Of a DNA stretch of 64,000 bases, positions 44,629-53,919 are shown in pieces. The notes beneath the pieces were generated by a model that was given only the letters and a program-made list of their open reading frames with translations, made no database searches and had not been told where the DNA came from. The stretch is from Mesorhizobium loti (GTDB taxonomy: Bacteria; Pseudomonadota; Alphaproteobacteria; Rhizobiales; Rhizobiaceae): NCBI RefSeq assembly GCF_001510895.1, contig NZ_LPWA01000121.1:1-64000 (forward strand), read 5' to 3'. Position 1 is the first letter of the stretch, and every line of letters begins with the position of its first letter. Position numbers and translations under genes: made by a program.

Positions 44629-45582
44629 ATCCTCGCTTTCCTCGTCCGGCGCCTCGCTTTGTCGCTCGTCACGCTGTTCCTGCTCAGCGTCATGGTGTTC
44701 CTCGGCGGCCAGGTGCTGCCCGGCAATGTCGGCCGCGCCATATTGGGGCCGTTCGCCGATCAGCGCGCCGTCGACGCGCTCAACCATTCGCTCGGCGTCG
44801 ACCGCCCGCTGCTCGTCCAATACGGAACCTGGATCTGGAATTTCCTGCATGGCGACATGGGCACGTCCTATATCTTCCGCGCGCCGGTCGCGCCCTTCGT
44901 CATCGAGGCGCTCGGCCATTCGATGAAGCTGGCGCTCGTCGCCTTTGCGCTGGTGGTGCCGATCGGCATCCTCGGCGGCGTCATCGCCGCGCTCAACCTC
45001 AACCGGCCGCTCGACCGCATCATCAGCCTCGGCGGCCTGTCGGTGACGGTGCTGCCGGAGTTCGTCACCGGCATCATCCTGATCCTGATCTTCGGCGTCT
45101 GGCTGCGCTGGCTGCCGATCGCCGCCGCCTGGCCGAAAGGCGCCGGCTTCTTCACCCAACTCTATTACCTCATCCTGCCGTCGCTGCCGCTGTTCCTGGT
45201 GCTGTTCGGCTACATCGCCCGCATGGCGCGTTCCGGCATGATCGAGGCGCTCGATTCCGACTATACGCGCACCGCCGTGCTCAAGGGGCTGCCCTGGCGC
45301 ACGGTGATCTGGCGGCATGTGCTGCGCAACGCGCTGTTGCCGACAATCACCGTGATCGCCACGCAGACCGGTTATCTGATCGGCGGCCTGGTGGTGATCG
45401 AGACGCTGTTTCGCTACCAGGGCATCGGCTCGCTGATCTTCACCGCCGCGCGCGGCAAGGATTTCCCGATGCTGGAGGCCGGCATCCTCACCATCGGCAT
45501 CGTCTATGCGGTGGCCACATTGGTCGCCGACTTCCTCTATTCGGTGCTCAATCCGCGCATCCGGCTGGGAGCAGAGCAATGA
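44629..45582 (+). CDS. Oligopeptide-type ABC permease (DppB-like), unusual start
   Basis: About 317 residues with six helices. The family pattern xLAFLVRRLALSLVTLFLLS begins at an ATC codon (44629), eight bases after AGGAG (44616-44620). The only standard in-frame start nearby is TTG 44659, which would cut off the conserved FLVRRL opening. The coupling loop DSDYTRTAVLKGLPWRTVIW is intact. The start is either a rare ATC, a changed ATG, or a sequence error. It overlaps the next permease by ATGA. Confidence 0.85.
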   Translation: MLAFLVRRLALSLVTLFLLSVMVFLGGQVLPGNVGRAILGPFADQRAVDALNHSLGVDRPLLVQYGTWIWNFLHGDMGTSYIFRAPVAPFVIEALGHSMKLALVAFALVVPIGILGGVIAALNLNRPLDRIISLGGLSVTVLPEFVTGIILILIFGVWLRWLPIAAAWPKGAGFFTQLYYLILPSLPLFLVLFGYIARMARSGMIEALDSDYTRTAVLKGLPWRTVIWRHVLRNALLPTITVIATQTGYLIGGLVVIETLFRYQGIGSLIFTAARGKDFPMLEAGILTIGIVYAVATLVADFLYSVLNPRIRLGAEQ

Positions 45583-46463
45583 GCGCGACGGATACTCCCG
45601 CGAACCTGCCAGCGCCGGACGCCGCGTCGCGGCGCGGTCCCTGGGGCGAGGTGCTGCATTCGCTCCTGCGGTCAGGAACCTTCCTGACCGGGTTCGGCAT
45701 CGTCCTATTCTGGATCGTCTGCGCGCTGTTCGGCGAGCATTTCGTGCCTTACGATCCGCTCGCCGACGACATCATCAACGCACTTGCGCCGCCGTCGGCC
45801 GAACACTGGTTCGGCACCGACCAGATCGGCCGCGACGTCTTCTCGCGCGTCATCGTCGGCTCGCGCGACATCCTGACGGTGGCGCCTTTGGCCACGATCC
45901 TGGCGACCATTGCCGGCACGGCGCTCGGCCTCATCATCGGCTATTTCCGCGGCATCGTCGACGACATCGTCAGCCGCGTGCTTGAAGCCTTCATGGCGAT
46001 CCCTGTGGTGATCATCGCGCTGCTTGCCATCGTCGCGCTCGGCACATCCAAGATCACCGTCATCGTCGTCATCGGCTTGAGCTTCGCGCCGATCATCGCG
46101 CGTACGGTGCGCTCGGCGGTGCTTGCCGAGCGCGAGCTCGACTATGTGGCCGCGGCAAAGCTGCGCCACGAGGGCGCGCTGCACACGATGTTCGTGGAGA
46201 TCCTGCCCAACGTCATCCCGCCGATCCTGGTCGAGACGACGGTGCGGCTGGGTTACGCGATCTTCGCCGTCGCCACGCTCTCCTTCATGGGCTTCGGCAT
46301 CCAGCCGCCCTCACCCGACTGGGGGCTCTCGATCTCCAGCAATTACGGCATGATCGGCGGCGGCTTCTGGTGGACGGTGCTGTTCGATGCTCTGGCCATC
46401 GCGTCGCTGGTGATCGGCGTCAATCTGGTGGCGGACGGCGTCCACGGAGCGTTCAATGACTGA
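45579..46463 (+). CDS. Oligopeptide-type ABC permease (DppC-like)
   Basis: 294 residues. A long soluble N-terminus precedes the first helix. Typical motifs are EHWFGTDQIGRDVFSRVIVG near residue 75 and the coupling loop ELDYVAAAKLRHEGALHTMF. It starts in an ATGA overlap with the upstream permease and overlaps the ATPase gene by 8 bases. Confidence 0.93.
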   Translation: MSATDTPANLPAPDAASRRGPWGEVLHSLLRSGTFLTGFGIVLFWIVCALFGEHFVPYDPLADDIINALAPPSAEHWFGTDQIGRDVFSRVIVGSRDILTVAPLATILATIAGTALGLIIGYFRGIVDDIVSRVLEAFMAIPVVIIALLAIVALGTSKITVIVVIGLSFAPIIARTVRSAVLAERELDYVAAAKLRHEGALHTMFVEILPNVIPPILVETTVRLGYAIFAVATLSFMGFGIQPPSPDWGLSISSNYGMIGGGFWWTVLFDALAIASLVIGVNLVADGVHGAFND

Positions 46464-48477
46464 GAAGAACGCGCTCGAACTCAACGACCTTTCGGTCGCT
46501 TATCGCGTCGCTGGCCGCAACCGGGCGGTGCTGCGCAATGTCAGCTTCACCATCGGACGCGGCGAGGCCTACGGGCTGGTCGGAGAGTCCGGCTGCGGCA
46601 AATCCACCGCGGCGCTGTCGGTGGTACGCTACCTGCCGCGCAACGGCTCGATCACCGGCGGCTCGATCGCGCTCGACGGCCAGGACGTGATGAAGCTCGA
46701 CTCCGAAGCCTTGCGGCGGGCCCGCGCCGAGAGCGTGTCGATGGTCTATCAGGATCCCGGCAAGGCGCTGAACCCATCGCTGCGCATCGGCCGGCAACTG
46801 ACCGAAATCTTCGAGCTCGGCGGCATCTCGGGACAGGCGGCGAGCGACAAGGCGATCGCAATGCTGAACCGGGTCCGCATCTCCGACCCGGCCAGCGTCA
46901 TGCAGCGCTACCCGCACCAATTGTCCGGCGGCATGCAACAGCGCGTGGCGATCGCCATGGCGCTGGCCAACGACCCGTCGATGCTGATCCTCGACGAGCC
47001 GACGACCGGCCTCGACGCGACGGTGGAAGCGGAAGTGCTCGACCTGATCGTGCAGCTAAGAAAGGAACTGTCGGCCTCGATTCTGTTCATCAGCCATAAC
47101 CTGGCCGTCGTCTCGAAGATGTGCGACCGGGTCGGCGTGCTCTATGCCGGCATGCTGGTCGAGGAAGGCTCGACGAAGGACGTCTTCAACGACCCGCGCC
47201 ATCCCTATACGGTGGCGCTGCTGCGCTGCCTGCCGCGCGGCGGCCAGCGCAAGGACCAGGGCCGCCTCGACACCATCCCTGGCTTCCTGCCCGGCATCGG
47301 CGCCAATATCGTCGGATGCGCCTTCGCCGACCGCTGCGCACTGGCGACCGAGCGCTGCCGCAGCGAGCCGCCGCCGCTTTACGATCTGGGTGAAGGCCGG
47401 CTGTCGCGCTGCCATTATCACGACAAGGCGCAGTCGCTGCCGCGTGCGACGCCCGCCGACGTCCCCGCCGTCGCGCCGAAGCAGGCGCCGCCGGTGCTGC
47501 AGGTCGAAGGGCTGAACAAGACCTATGCCAGCCACGGCCGTCCGCTGAGAGCGGTGAAAGATGTTTCGGTCAGCCTGAGGCCCGGGGAGACGCTGGGGCT
47601 GGTCGGCGAATCCGGCAGCGGCAAAACCACCTTCGCCAGGCTTTTGCTCGGCCTGGTCCCGCCGGACGAAGGCGGCAGCATCGAGCTCGAGGGCAAGCAG
47701 TTGGCGCCGAGGCTTGCAAGCCGCTCGGAGGATCAGGTCAAGGCGGTGCAGATCGTCTTCCAGAATCCGGACTCGGCGCTCAACCGCTCGCATTCGATCC
47801 GGCATATCCTTAGCCGTGCATTGAAGCGGCTGGGCGGGCTCACCGGCAAGACACTGGACACGCGCCTCGAAGAGCTCGTCCGCTCGGTGCGGCTCACCGA
47901 CCGGCATCTTGCGGTCAAGCCGCGCCAGCTTTCGGGCGGCCTGAAGCAGCGCGTGGCGATCGCCCGCGCCTTCGCCGGCGATCCGCGCATCGTCGTCTGC
48001 GACGAGCCGACCTCGGCGCTCGATGTCTCGGTGCAGGCGGCGATCCTCAACCTTTTGGCCGACCTGCAGTCGAAGCAGGACGTCAGCTACATTTTCATCT
48101 CGCACGATCTCGGCGTGGTGCGTTACCTCTCCGACAAGATCGCGGTGCTTTATCTCGGCCGCATCATGGAGTTCGGGCCGTCGGAGGCGGTCTTCTCCGG
48201 ACCGCATCATCCCTACACCGAAGCGCTGTTGTCGGCGGTGCCAAAACTCGACCGGACGGAGAGCTCGCGTATCCGCCTCGACGGCGAAATCCCGAGCGCC
48301 GCCAACCCGCCGAAGGGCTGCGTCTTCCACACGCGCTGCCCGCGCAAGATCGGCGCGATCTGCGAGACGCAGGAGCCGGAGCTTTCCGAGGCCGAGCCCG
48401 GGCACACGATCCGCTGCCATATTCCCTTTGACGAGCTGGCACGGCTGCAGAAGCCGAAGGCCGTGGAACCGGCCTGA
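46456..48477 (+). CDS. Fused oligopeptide-type ABC ATPase (DppD-DppF-like)
   Basis: 673 residues with two nucleotide-binding domains in one chain. The first has Walker A GESGCGKS, signature LSGGMQQRVAIAMA and LILDEPTTGLD; the second (from about residue 345) has GESGSGKTT, LSGGLKQRVAIARA and VCDEPTSALD. Each domain ends with the oligopeptide-ABC C-terminal cysteine motif (CAFADRC near 296-302; CVFHTRCPRK near the end), where an iron-sulfur or metal site is often proposed. It completes the importer of the 42894-48477 operon. Confidence 0.94.
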   Translation: MTEKNALELNDLSVAYRVAGRNRAVLRNVSFTIGRGEAYGLVGESGCGKSTAALSVVRYLPRNGSITGGSIALDGQDVMKLDSEALRRARAESVSMVYQDPGKALNPSLRIGRQLTEIFELGGISGQAASDKAIAMLNRVRISDPASVMQRYPHQLSGGMQQRVAIAMALANDPSMLILDEPTTGLDATVEAEVLDLIVQLRKELSASILFISHNLAVVSKMCDRVGVLYAGMLVEEGSTKDVFNDPRHPYTVALLRCLPRGGQRKDQGRLDTIPGFLPGIGANIVGCAFADRCALATERCRSEPPPLYDLGEGRLSRCHYHDKAQSLPRATPADVPAVAPKQAPPVLQVEGLNKTYASHGRPLRAVKDVSVSLRPGETLGLVGESGSGKTTFARLLLGLVPPDEGGSIELEGKQLAPRLASRSEDQVKAVQIVFQNPDSALNRSHSIRHILSRALKRLGGLTGKTLDTRLEELVRSVRLTDRHLAVKPRQLSGGLKQRVAIARAFAGDPRIVVCDEPTSALDVSVQAAILNLLADLQSKQDVSYIFISHDLGVVRYLSDKIAVLYLGRIMEFGPSEAVFSGPHHPYTEALLSAVPKLDRTESSRIRLDGEIPSAANPPKGCVFHTRCPRKIGAICETQEPELSEAEPGHTIRCHIPFDELARLQKPKAVEPA

Positions 48478-48483
48478 TCGCGG

Positions 48484-49452
48484 TCAGGACACTGCCGCGT
48501 CAGGTTTGATTTTACGCGTGTCTTTGTTCCGAAACCGGTTCCCACTTTCGGGAGACATGCTCAGCATGCTGAAGGCGCGGTCGCTCTCCGCGAAAGCCTG
48601 ATCGCTGGACAGGTTCCGGGCGAGCGTGCGCAGGCCGGCCAGCGCGATATCGAGGGCATCGGAAGAGGCCGGGTTCTCCGGATAAGCAAGATAGATCGGG
48701 CGCTGAAACACCGGCGTGTCCACGACGCGCCGCAGCTCGCCGCGCTCGATGTGAGTGCTGACAGCACTCAGCGGCAGATAGGCGGACGCCTGCTGCGACA
48801 GCACGTGCTGCAAGCCGATGAACACCAGCCCGGCCGAGATCGCCGGCTTCACCATGCCGGCAAAGGCGCGGTCGTGCTCGACGCGGAACTCCAGCCCCCA
48901 ATCCATGAGGATGTAGTTCTGCGTCCACGGCCCTGCCTGCTTCGTGTGCTGGACGAGCACCACCTGGTCGACAGCCAGCGTCTCGTAGACGATGCCCGGA
49001 TGCGGCTTGGGCAGATAGAGGATGCAGATGTCGAGCAGGCCTTCGGCGATCTGGTCGATCGCCAGATCCGGAAAGCTGCCCTCCAGCCGCAGCGCCACGT
49101 TCGGCCCTTTCGCCCGCATCCAGTCGATCCAGGGCGAGGTGATGCTGTCCCAGAGATAGGCGGGCGCGGTCAGCCTGAGCAGCGTCTCGTAGCCATCCGG
49201 AACCGCGATGTCCTGGCGCGACTGCTCCCAGGTCCGGGTGATGGTAGAGGCATGCGGCAGGAACTGCCGGCCGGCCGGCGTCAGTGTGACGCCATCGCTG
49301 TCGCGGACGAACAGCTTGCGCCCCAACTGTTCCTCAAGACCGCGAATGCGCGCGCTGACGGTGGACTGGGCTAGGTTCAGCCGATGGGCGGCAATGGTGA
49401 AGCTGCCATGCGCCGCGACCTCCAGGAAACTGCGCAGATTCTCGGTGTCCAT
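48484..49452 (-). CDS. LysR-family regulator with repeat-encoded C-terminus
   Basis: 322 residues. HTH residues include ENLRSFLEVAAHGSFTIAAH and LAQSTVSARIRGLEEQLG. The effector domain runs to about residue 295. The final ~20 residues (SPESGNRFRNKDTRKIKPD) are encoded by a mosaic repeat at 48507-48561, not by LysR-family sequence. Divergent from the second binding-protein gene at 49580 and its likely regulator. Its end lies 6 bases from the convergent ATPase stop. Confidence 0.9.
   Translation of the reverse strand: MDTENLRSFLEVAAHGSFTIAAHRLNLAQSTVSARIRGLEEQLGRKLFVRDSDGVTLTPAGRQFLPHASTITRTWEQSRQDIAVPDGYETLLRLTAPAYLWDSITSPWIDWMRAKGPNVALRLEGSFPDLAIDQIAEGLLDICILYLPKPHPGIVYETLAVDQVVLVQHTKQAGPWTQNYILMDWGLEFRVEHDRAFAGMVKPAISAGLVFIGLQHVLSQQASAYLPLSAVSTHIERGELRRVVDTPVFQRPIYLAYPENPASSDALDIALAGLRTLARNLSSDQAFAESDRAFSMLSMSPESGNRFRNKDTRKIKPDAAVS
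48507..48561 (-). repeat. Mosaic repeat fragment at the LysR 3' end
   Basis: The segment tctttgttccgaaaccggtt ... gggagacatgct resembles the second half of the mosaic repeats at 28892 and 53693 (tctttgtt ... gcgacatgca). It forms the end of the LysR coding sequence. Confidence 0.6.
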
Positions 49453-49579
49453 GACTTTTTGCTTTCGGCTCGGCAGTGATCGAAGATTCCGATGGCTGTC
49501 ATCAAAAAATATCGCTTTTCGGCCGTGGTCAACAGTGAACTAGATGGCAAAGCCCCCACGCCAGCCAAGGAATGCCGCC

Positions 49580-51235
49580 ATGCCGAAGCATTTCAGGACG
49601 ATCGACGCCGCTCGCAGAAATCTTTCCGCAATCGAAAATTCCGCTATCGACGAATTGCTCGCCGGCAGGATCGGCCGGCGCGAATTCCTGCGCCATGGCA
49701 GCGTGCTCGGCCTGTCGCTGCCCTTCCTCTGCGGCATCGCCTCGGCAGTCGGCCTTGGCGCGCCGCAAGCGCGCGCCGAAGGCAAGCCGGGCGGCACGGT
49801 GCGCGCCGGCGTCGCCGTGCCCGGCGGCGCCATCGACCCGGTCACCTTCTATGACAGCGGCAGCTACCAGCTCGTCTTCCAGACCGCCGAATTCCTGTGC
49901 GTGACGCAGCCGGACCTGACGCTGAAGCCGGTGCTGGCGGAAAGCTGGTCGCCCAATGCCGACGGCAGCGTCTGGACTTTCAAGCTGCGCAAGGGCGTCA
50001 AATTCCACAATGGCGAGGATTTTAAAGCCGACGACGTCGTGGCCACCTTCGACCGCCTCTCCGACCCGAAAGGCACGTCCAACGCGCTGTCGGTGTTCAA
50101 GGGCCTGTTGTCCAAAGGCGGCACGCGCAAGGTCGACGACCACACCGTCGAATTCCATCTAGACGCGCCGAACGGCAGCTTCCCCTATTCGGTGTCGATC
50201 GACAATTACAACGCCGTCATCCTGCCGGCGAGCTACAAGGGCGACTACGAGAAGACCTTCGAGGGCACCGGGCCGTTCCGGCTGGAAAGCTATACGCCGA
50301 AAGTCGGCGCGAGCTTCGTGCGCAATCCCGACTACTGGGGCAAGAAGGCGCTGCCCGACCGGCTCGAATTCAAGTTCTACGCCGACGTGCAGCCGCGCAT
50401 CCTGGCCCTGCAGGCCGGCGAGGTCGACGTTCTCGACGCCATCCCGCTCGACGTCAGCCAGGTGGTGCTCAGCAATCCAGACATCACGGTGCTGCGCGTC
50501 GCCTCCACCGCGCATCGCCAGCTTCATATGCGCTGCGACATGGCGCCTTTCACCGACAAGCGCGTGCGCCAGGCGCTGGCGCTCTCAATCGACCGCTCCA
50601 AGCTGGTCGACGGGCTCTGCCGCGGTATGGCGGCGACCGGCAATGACAGCCCGTTAGCGCCGGCCTTCCCGGCCACCGACAAGTCGGTGCCGCAGCGCGC
50701 GCAGGACGTCGCCAGGGCCAAGCAGTTGATGGAGGCTGCAGGCCTCGCGAACGGCTTCGACATGACGCTGACGACGCTGCGCTATTCCGACATTCCCGGC
50801 TACGCGCAGCTGTTCCAGAACTTCGCCAAGGAGGTCGGCGCGCGCATCTCGCTCAACATCGAGGACCAGGACAAATATTACGGCAAGGCCGTGTTCGGCC
50901 AGTCGGACTGGCTGGACAGCCCGCTCGGTATCACCGACTACGCGCATCGCAGCGTGCCGAACGTTTTCCTGAAGAGCCCGCTGGTCAGCGACGGTCCGTG
51001 GAACGCGGCGCATTTCAAGAACACCACCTATGACGGCCTGGTTACCGGCTATCTCAAGGCGCTCGATCTCGACGCCCAGCGCAAGGCGGCGTCAGACATC
51101 CAGAAGCTGCTGCTCGACGAGACGCCGGTGATCTTCAGCTACTTCCCCGACCTGTTGGTGCCGGTGCGCAAGAATGTCAGCGGCCTGCCGCCGATCGCCG
51201 CCGGCCTGCTGCTCGACCGGGTATCGGTAGGTTGA
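49580..51235 (+). CDS. Second oligopeptide-type ABC binding protein, Tat-exported
   Basis: 551 residues, clearly paralogous to the protein at 42894. Shared blocks include GRREFLRHGSVLGLSLPFLC (twin-arginine signal), GGAIDPVTFYDSGSYQLVFQ and PLALAFPATDKSVPQRAQD-like segments. The ATG 49580 has AAGGA upstream; an earlier in-frame ATG at 49544 is possible. It has no permease of its own nearby, so it probably feeds the 44629-48477 transporter with a different ligand, under its own LysR regulator. Confidence 0.91.
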   Translation: MPKHFRTIDAARRNLSAIENSAIDELLAGRIGRREFLRHGSVLGLSLPFLCGIASAVGLGAPQARAEGKPGGTVRAGVAVPGGAIDPVTFYDSGSYQLVFQTAEFLCVTQPDLTLKPVLAESWSPNADGSVWTFKLRKGVKFHNGEDFKADDVVATFDRLSDPKGTSNALSVFKGLLSKGGTRKVDDHTVEFHLDAPNGSFPYSVSIDNYNAVILPASYKGDYEKTFEGTGPFRLESYTPKVGASFVRNPDYWGKKALPDRLEFKFYADVQPRILALQAGEVDVLDAIPLDVSQVVLSNPDITVLRVASTAHRQLHMRCDMAPFTDKRVRQALALSIDRSKLVDGLCRGMAATGNDSPLAPAFPATDKSVPQRAQDVARAKQLMEAAGLANGFDMTLTTLRYSDIPGYAQLFQNFAKEVGARISLNIEDQDKYYGKAVFGQSDWLDSPLGITDYAHRSVPNVFLKSPLVSDGPWNAAHFKNTTYDGLVTGYLKALDLDAQRKAASDIQKLLLDETPVIFSYFPDLLVPVRKNVSGLPPIAAGLLLDRVSVG

Positions 51236-51237
51236 TC

Positions 51238-52128
51238 ATGGTCGCGCGCAGGAACCTGGCGGCAAACGACGAGAAAAGGACCACTACCATTCGCAAGCCT
51301 CATTTGCGCGGCCGCGGGCCGCATTTCCCGCTGCTCGACAACATCGTGCAGTACGAGTCCGAGCCGGGCTATGTCGCCTTCACCATGCCTTCGCTCAAGC
51401 GGCTGCGCGTGCAGGTCGGGCCGATGATCGTCGCCGACACCACCAAAGCGCTGGTGTTCTATGAGAGCGACCATCTGCCGGTCTATTACTTCCCGATCAG
51501 CGACGTGCGCGAAGAGTTCCTGCTGCCGAGCAGGACGACGACGGAAGATCCCTTCAAGGGCATCGCGACGCATTATTCGCTCAACACCGGTATCACGCTG
51601 GTCGAGGACGGCGCCTGGCGCTATCTCGATCCGGTCAAGGGCTGCCCGCCGATCGCGGACTACATCTCCTTCTATTGGCCGAAGATGACGCACTGGTACG
51701 AAGAGGACGAGGAGATTTTCGTCCATGCCCGCGATCCGTTCCGCCGCGTCGATTGCCTGTCCTCGTCGCGGCGCGTGCAGGTGATCCTCGACGGCGAGCA
51801 GGTGGCGGATTCGCGGCGCGGCGTGTTCCTGTTCGAGACTGGACATCCGGTGCGCCACTATCTGCCGATCTCGGATACGCGGCTCGATATGCTCTCACCC
51901 AGCCGCTACATCTCGCGCTGCCCCTACAAGGGCATCTCAAACTACTACCATGTGACGACGCCCAAGAAGCGGCACGAGAACCTCGTCTGGTATTATCCAG
52001 AGCCGGTGCACGAGGCCGAGCGCATCAAGGGCCTGGTGTGCTTCCACCATGAGCTGGTCGACAAGATCCTGGTCGACGGGGTGGAGATTCCGAAAGAGGC
52101 GACGGCGGCGTCGGACGGGTATTTCTGA
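51238..52128 (+). CDS. Tandem DUF427 protein
   Basis: 296 residues with two DUF427-like halves. Each has a strand-rich block and a short acidic/aromatic motif: VRVQVGPMIVADTTKALVFYESDHLP-type in the first (VIVADTTKALVFYES) and VQVILDGEQVADSRRGVFLF in the second. Both have a downstream VYYFPISDV / RHYLPISDT motif. The function of DUF427 is unknown. It starts 2 bases after the binding-protein stop, so it is part of the same unit and may process or sense the imported compound. Confidence 0.8.
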   Translation: MVARRNLAANDEKRTTTIRKPHLRGRGPHFPLLDNIVQYESEPGYVAFTMPSLKRLRVQVGPMIVADTTKALVFYESDHLPVYYFPISDVREEFLLPSRTTTEDPFKGIATHYSLNTGITLVEDGAWRYLDPVKGCPPIADYISFYWPKMTHWYEEDEEIFVHARDPFRRVDCLSSSRRVQVILDGEQVADSRRGVFLFETGHPVRHYLPISDTRLDMLSPSRYISRCPYKGISNYYHVTTPKKRHENLVWYYPEPVHEAERIKGLVCFHHELVDKILVDGVEIPKEATAASDGYF

Positions 52129-52198
52129 GCGGTTCTCGCCAGTGTCATCCTGAGCAAAGCAAGGAAGCGGTGTGAAATAGCAACCGCTGCGTTGCTTC

Positions 52199-52244
52199 GC
52201 GCCCCCCTCTGTCCTGCCGGCGTCCGCCGGACAGAGGGGGGCGC
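52199..52244. repeat. Long hairpin in the DUF427-DRL gap
   Basis: A perfect 16-bp stem (gcgcccccctctgtcc / ggacagaggggggcgc) with a 14-base loop, related to the C-rich arms at 9216-9392. The gap 52129-52371 holds no gene I can support. It also contains the inverted repeat ttgaaa-tatt-tttcaa at about 52294, a possible operator. Confidence 0.75.
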
Positions 52245-52371
52245 TGTCCCGCCGACATCGAATTGATTCCTCCTGCAGTGCCGAAATGCTGGTTGAAATA
52301 TTTTTCAAATAGAAATAGGAATGTTCAAACGATGATGGCGGCGCAGCACGCCAAGGACCGGAGGAAGCGAT

Positions 52372-53694
52372 ATGTCCCATCCGCAATTCGCAGCGGAACT
52401 CCTGCAGCGCGCTGAAAAGCAGGGGCCGATCACCATCGGTCTCGCCGGCGCCGGGCAGATGGGAACGGATATCGTCGTCCAGGTCGCACTGATGCCGGGC
52501 ATGCGCATCGGCGCCATTTCCGAGGTGCGGCCGCAGGCAGCGATCGATGCAGCACTGCTTGCCGGCCATGATCGCTCCGACATCGTGCAGGCGCCCAATG
52601 CCGCGGCCATCGACCGCGCCATCGAGGCCGGCAAGATCGCCATCACCGAGGATCTGCATGCGCTCGCGGCCGCCGGCCGCATCGACGTCATCATCGACGC
52701 GACAGGCAATCCCAATATCGGCACGCTGTTCGCGCTCGAAGTGATGAAGAACGGCAAGCATATCGTCATGCTCAATGTCGAGGCCGACATCACCATCGGC
52801 CGCTTCCTGAAAGAGGAGGCGCGCAAGGCCGGCGTCGTCTACACGGGCGCGGCCGGCGACGAGCCCGCCTGCACCCTGGAGATCATCGGCTTCGCCAAAA
52901 GCCTCGGCTTCAACATCATCGCCGCCGGCAAGGGCAAGAACAATCCGCTGAAGTTTGACGCCGTGCCCGCCGACTACGAGAAGGAGGCGGCCGAGCGCAA
53001 CATGAATGCGCGCATGCTGGTCGAGTTCGTCGACGGCTCGAAGACGGCGATCGAGATGGTGGCGATCGCCAACGCCACCGGGCTGGTGCCCGACGTGCCC
53101 GGCATGCACGGACCGACGGCGACCTTGGAGGAACTGGCCAGCGTGCTTTGCCCGCGCGAGGACGGCGGCGTGCTGCACCGCAAGGGCGTGGTCGATTATT
53201 CGATCGGCAAGGGTGTCGCACCCGGCGTGTTCTGCATCATCGAGACCAGGCATCCGCGCGTGCTTGAGCGCATGATCGACCTCAAGGTCGGCAAGGGCCC
53301 CTATTTCACGATCTTCCGCCCCTATCATCTGACCAGCCTCGAAGTGCCGCTCTCGGCGGCGCGCGCCGTGGTCTACAAGCGCGCCGACATGGAACCGCTC
53401 GATCATCCGGTTGCCGAGGCGGTAGCCGTCGCCAAGACCAATCTCGGCGCCGGACAGTCGCTCGGCATGATCGGCGAGAACGACTATCGCGGCTTCGCCA
53501 TGACCTGGGAGGACGCGCGCGCCAAGCGCGCGCTGCCGCTCGGGCTTGCCGAACGCGCCAAGGTGGTGAAGCCGGTCAAGGCCGGCGACTTCCTGACCTA
53601 TGAAAATTGTGTACCCGACGATTCGATGGTGATAACCCAGATCCGCCGCCGTCTCGACCAGTCGGACGGGCGGTTCGTAACCAACGCGGCCTAA
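52372..53694 (+). CDS. DRL/DXR-II-like NAD(P)-dependent oxidoreductase with SAF-type C-terminus
   Basis: 440 residues. The NAD(P)-binding motif GLAGAGQMGTDIVVQ lies near residue 23, with VIIDATGNPNIG, LNVEADITIG, AGDEPACTLE and AGKGKNNPLKFDA through the middle and an SAF-like C-terminal domain. This homoserine-dehydrogenase-like family includes DRL, the alternative DXP reductoisomerase described from Brucella abortus. The blocks GxGxMGTDI, NVEAD and GKGKNNPL match what I know of DRL. The genomic context (kinase, SorC regulator, sugar importer, two SDRs) points to a catabolic rather than isoprenoid role. Activity must be tested. Confidence 0.85.
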   Translation: MSHPQFAAELLQRAEKQGPITIGLAGAGQMGTDIVVQVALMPGMRIGAISEVRPQAAIDAALLAGHDRSDIVQAPNAAAIDRAIEAGKIAITEDLHALAAAGRIDVIIDATGNPNIGTLFALEVMKNGKHIVMLNVEADITIGRFLKEEARKAGVVYTGAAGDEPACTLEIIGFAKSLGFNIIAAGKGKNNPLKFDAVPADYEKEAAERNMNARMLVEFVDGSKTAIEMVAIANATGLVPDVPGMHGPTATLEELASVLCPREDGGVLHRKGVVDYSIGKGVAPGVFCIIETRHPRVLERMIDLKVGKGPYFTIFRPYHLTSLEVPLSAARAVVYKRADMEPLDHPVAEAVAVAKTNLGAGQSLGMIGENDYRGFAMTWEDARAKRALPLGLAERAKVVKPVKAGDFLTYENCVPDDSMVITQIRRRLDQSDGRFVTNAA

Positions 53695-53898
53695 AGCGCG
53701 TCGCGCTGAAACGTATCCAGGCGACGCGCTTTAGTCTTTGTTTTTATGCATGTCGTTTTTGCAAAACCGCTGCACACTTTTGCGCGACATGCACTAGAGC
53801 GTTTCACCGTTTCACGGAAACGGCGAAACTGCTCCATCTCTTTGTTTTGACGCAATTCCGGACGGAAAACCGTTACACACTTTTCCTGGAATTGCTCT
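53693..53898 (+). repeat. Composite mosaic repeat after the DRL-like gene
   Basis: Three modules in a row: a copy of the 28892 element (taaagcgcgtcgcg ... gcgacatgca, 53693-53793), a gagcgtttcaccgtttc ... gaaactgctc palindrome (about 53796-53837), and a copy of the 48-base element (53851-53898). The stop codon of the DRL-like gene is the first bases of the first module. It explains the gap to 53919. Confidence 0.85.
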
Positions 53899-53919
53899 AA
53901 CCTTCCGGATCCTCGCCTG

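Noticed and set aside
52372..53694. Calling the DRL-like protein a homoserine dehydrogenase
   Set aside because: It has the Rossmann resemblance but also the NVEAD and GKGKNNPL blocks of DRL and an SAF-type end, and no threonine or methionine biosynthesis genes nearby.
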